From the NCBI GenBank assembly GCA_964370965.1, contig CAYJLW010000117.1:1-9005 (forward strand): DNA of 9,005 nucleotides. The letters run 5' to 3'. The translations under genes were made by a program, and so were the position numbers. The stretch comes from CAYJLW01 sp964370965. GTDB lineage: Bacteria; Actinomycetota; Acidimicrobiia; UBA2766. Under the pieces are notes generated by a model. That model made no database searches. It had not been told where the DNA came from and saw nothing but the letters and a program-made list of their open reading frames with translations. Shown in pieces: positions 7,246 through 9,005 of this stretch. The first letter of the stretch is position 1. Each line of letters opens with the position of its first letter.

Positions 7246-8783
7246 ACGCCCACCTCCTGGCGGAGACTCCGTGCGTCGACCGTCTCGGACGCCCCGGCAA
7301 CCTCCCCCGGCGGCGTGAACACGCCGCCCTGGGCCTCGAGGAAGTCCGGATACGCCATCGCCCCCATCTCGGGCAGGTCGAGGCCGGCGACCTCGTCCTC
7401 ATCCTTCGAGCGGATGCCCATGACCCGGTCCTGGATGCGGAAGAAGGCGTAGGCGATGCCGAAGACGACCGTGCAGAGCACGGCCACGGCGACGAGCTGA
7501 GCGGCGAGCTGGCCGAGGCCGCCGCCGTAGAGGAGCCCCTTCACCCCGCCGGCGACGCCGTTGAGGCCGTCGCCGTAGGTGCCGTCGGCGAAGATGCCCA
7601 CGGAGACCACGCCCCAGAGGCCGTTCACGCCGTGGACGGCGACGGCGCCGACCGGGTCGTCCACCTTCAGGCGACGCTCCACGAACAGCACGACGGCCAC
7701 GACGACGACACCCGCGACGGCGCCGATCAAGACCGCCGCCCAGGGCTGGATGAACGCGCAGGGGGCGGTCACGGCCACGAGCCCGGCGAGCATGCCGTTG
7801 GCCGACATGGACGGGTCCGGCTTGCCGAAGCGCCGCCACATCACGAGCATCGCCACGACGGCGCCGGCGGCACCGGCGAGCATCGTGTTCACGGCGACGA
7901 TGCCGAGGCGGAGGTCCGTGCCCGCCAGGGTGGAACCGGCGTTGAAGCCGAACCAGCCGAAGAGGAGGATGAACGTCCCCAGCATCGCCATCGGGATGTG
8001 GTGGCCCGGGATCGCCCGCGGCTTGCCGCCCTTGGAGAACTTGCCCTTGCGGGCCCCGAGCACGAGGGCACCCGCGAGCGCGGTGACCCCGCCCACGGCG
8101 TGCACCACGCCCGAGCCGGCGAAGTCCACGACACCGTGGCCGAGGCCGAAGCTGTTGCCGAGCTGGGAGAGCCAGCCGCCGCCCCACACCCAGTTGCCGT
8201 ACAGCGGGTAGAGGACCGCGCCCATGAAGACGCCGAAGACGGCGAAGGCGGAGAACTTCCAACGCTCCGCCATGGCCCCGGTCGGGATCGTCGCCGCCGT
8301 GTCCATGAACGCCACCTGGAACAGGAAGAACGCCGCCACGCCCACGTCGTAGGCGAGGCCGCCCAGCAGCCAGCCCCCGGAGCCGAACAGGCCCCCGTGG
8401 GTGCCGAAGCCGATCATCTTGCCGAGGGGCTGCATGAAGCCCACCGTGGGCGCGGTGAAACCCCCCCCGAACATGAGCGGGAAGCCCACGAAGAAGAACG
8501 CCAGGCCCCCGATGCCGAAGATGGCGAAGTTCGTCATCACGACGTGGGCGGCGTGGCGGGCCCTGCAGAAGCCCGTCTCGACCATGGCGAAGCCGGCCTG
8601 CATGAAGATGACGAGGGCGGCGGCGAGGACGATCCAGACGATGTTGATCGCCAGGGCGTTGTGCCCCGCGGACGCGCCCTCGACTGCGGCATCGACGCCG
8701 GTGGGGTCGGCGGCCGCGGGCAGTGCTGTCATGAGGGCGAGGACCACCCCGGCCGGGATTGCGAGTGTGAGCCGCTTTCTCAA
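7242..8783 (-). CDS. amt: Ammonium transporter (Amt family) with signal peptide and TTG start
   Basis: This is a 513-residue ammonium channel of the cytoplasmic membrane. Residues 1-25 form a signal peptide (MRKRLTLA, hydrophobic core, cleavage after LPAAA), followed by about 11 membrane helices. Family marks are D220-F-A-G-S-G-V-V-H228, carrying the ammonium-binding Asp and the first pore histidine; FGWFGFNAGS at 275-284; the second pore histidine H384 in HGVNGLWG; and the cytoplasmic tail motif EVAGLDLPEMGAMAYP (464-479) that contacts PII. The tail then extends ~34 residues with no recognised motif. The TTG start at 8783 is chosen because AGGAGGT precedes it by four bases and the signal peptide starts exactly there. 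The frame stays open to 8999, but that stretch is low-complexity leader with no protein character. It is the first gene of a four-gene operon whose second gene is the PII partner. Its length exceeds E. coli AmtB (428 residues), mainly because of longer loops and tail. Confidence 0.97.
   Translation of the reverse strand: MRKRLTLAIPAGVVLALMTALPAAADPTGVDAAVEGASAGHNALAINIVWIVLAAALVIFMQAGFAMVETGFCRARHAAHVVMTNFAIFGIGGLAFFFVGFPLMFGGGFTAPTVGFMQPLGKMIGFGTHGGLFGSGGWLLGGLAYDVGVAAFFLFQVAFMDTAATIPTGAMAERWKFSAFAVFGVFMGAVLYPLYGNWVWGGGWLSQLGNSFGLGHGVVDFAGSGVVHAVGGVTALAGALVLGARKGKFSKGGKPRAIPGHHIPMAMLGTFILLFGWFGFNAGSTLAGTDLRLGIVAVNTMLAGAAGAVVAMLVMWRRFGKPDPSMSANGMLAGLVAVTAPCAFIQPWAAVLIGAVAGVVVVAVVLFVERRLKVDDPVGAVAVHGVNGLWGVVSVGIFADGTYGDGLNGVAGGVKGLLYGGGLGQLAAQLVAVAVLCTVVFGIAYAFFRIQDRVMGIRSKDEDEVAGLDLPEMGAMAYPDFLEAQGGVFTPPGEVAGASETVDARSLRQEVGV
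7253..7258 (-). promoter_or_regulatory. Ribosome binding site of the PII gene
   Basis: AGGAGG on the minus strand lies inside the last codons of amt, seven bases before the PII ATG at 7245. With the 4-bp stop/start overlap, it points to translation of PII being coupled to amt. Confidence 0.8.
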
Positions 8784-8787
8784 CGGG

Positions 8788-8794
8788 ACCTCCT
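8788..8794 (-). promoter_or_regulatory. Ribosome binding site that fixes the TTG start of amt
   Basis: AGGAGGT on the minus strand, followed by CCCG and then TTG, is a near-perfect anti-16S match. It decides the amt start against any upstream codon in the same open frame. Confidence 0.85.
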
Positions 8795-8886
8795 GTGCGA
8801 ATCGACGGTTGGCGCCGTTGCCGACCTGGACGGACCCATCTTCGGGGACGCGTGTCTCGACGCGGTTGCACGGGAATGAACCCTGT

Positions 8887-8995
8887 GTTTCGGAGCCCTT
8901 GCGGGGTTTCGAAGGGGGAGCAAGCTCCCCCCTCGATCTCCCCCCCACTCGACCACGTGCCACGCGAGGCTGTTTCGGGCGGGCAAAGCCCGCCC
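8887..8995 (-). repeat. Cluster of GC hairpins each next to a GTTTCG / CGAAAC motif, upstream of amt
   Basis: On the plus strand three units can be read. The first is GTTTCGG at 8887 followed by a weak CCC/GGG stem (8896-8905). The second is GTTTCGAA at 8906 followed by GGGGGAGC-AA-GCTCCCCC (8914-8931, perfect 8-bp stem). The third is GTTTCGG at 8972 followed by GGGCGGGC-AAA-GCCCGCCC (8977-8995, perfect 8-bp stem). TGTTTCGG recurs exactly, 85 bases apart (8886 and 8971). The cluster lies 100-210 bases before the amt start. It could be part of a dispersed palindromic repeat family, a terminator of the gene beyond the right edge, or an amt leader structure. No T-tract follows. Between 8784 and 8886 I see no clear promoter or recognised operator, and no GlnR-box match. 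Bases 8996-9005 are too short to interpret. Confidence 0.55.
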
Positions 8996-9005
8996 TCACG
9001 CGACC

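Noticed and set aside
5375..7318. 647-codon plus-strand frame opposite the antiporter, winged-helix and PII genes
   Set aside because: It spans three genes with clear family motifs on the other strand. Its own product is Glu/Asp/Arg/His-rich low complexity.
7632..8879. 415-codon plus-strand frame opposite amt
   Set aside because: It is complementary to the highly conserved Amt sequence and its product is a His/Glu/Arg-rich mixture without any motif.
8887..8995. CRISPR array from the repeated GTTTCG motifs
   Set aside because: The shared part is only 6-8 bases, the spacing is irregular, and there are no cas genes. It is better explained as hairpin repeats.
8784..8999. N-terminal extension of amt to an upstream ATG
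   Set aside because: The extension covers the hairpin repeats, has no membrane or domain character, and would bury the signal peptide. The TTG at 8783 has an excellent RBS directly before it.

Overview
The window is very GC-rich (mostly G/C third codon positions), uses GTG and TTG starts as well as ATG, and has strong GGAGG-type ribosome binding sites. The signal peptides and the amt/PII arrangement fit a high-GC actinomycete (Actinomycetota). An acidimicrobial-type lineage is possible, but no rRNA or other marker is present to settle it. All coordinates and residue numbers were worked out by hand.

Layout. Bases 1-325 hold at most the proline-rich end of an upstream gene, plus a leader. Bases 326-5290 (+) are one very large gene for a 1,654-residue secreted protein of unknown family. 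It has a Sec-type signal peptide, a nine-glycine run, a long beta-rich body with a recurring '[LVI]P-x-x' strand motif, 20 cysteines (several as close pairs), a proline-rich linker, and a PKD-like C-terminus. A short convergent intergenic region (5291-5428) contains a perfect 17-bp-stem palindrome that probably ends transcription from both sides.

Bases 8783 down to 5429 (-) are a compact four-gene operon in the order amt (ammonium channel), PII signal protein, stand-alone OmpR/PhoB-type winged-helix protein, and CPA2-type Na+/H+ antiporter. The first three genes overlap by 4 bp at each junction (ATGA, then GTGA) and the antiporter starts 15 bp after the winged-helix gene, so the four are almost certainly co-transcribed and translationally coupled. 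Upstream of amt (8887-8995) is a cluster of GC-rich hairpins, each next to a GTTTCG (minus strand CGAAAC) motif. It looks like a dispersed palindromic repeat or a leader structure.

How the genes may work together. Amt plus PII is the classic ammonium uptake and gating pair. This PII keeps the T-loop arginine that plugs Amt (R47) but lacks Tyr51, the usual nucleotidylylation site, and Gln39, which helps bind 2-oxoglutarate. Its signalling is therefore probably non-canonical. The receiver-less DNA-binding protein and the antiporter in the same operon suggest a link between ammonium import, transcription and pH/Na+ balance. That link is inferred from gene order only.
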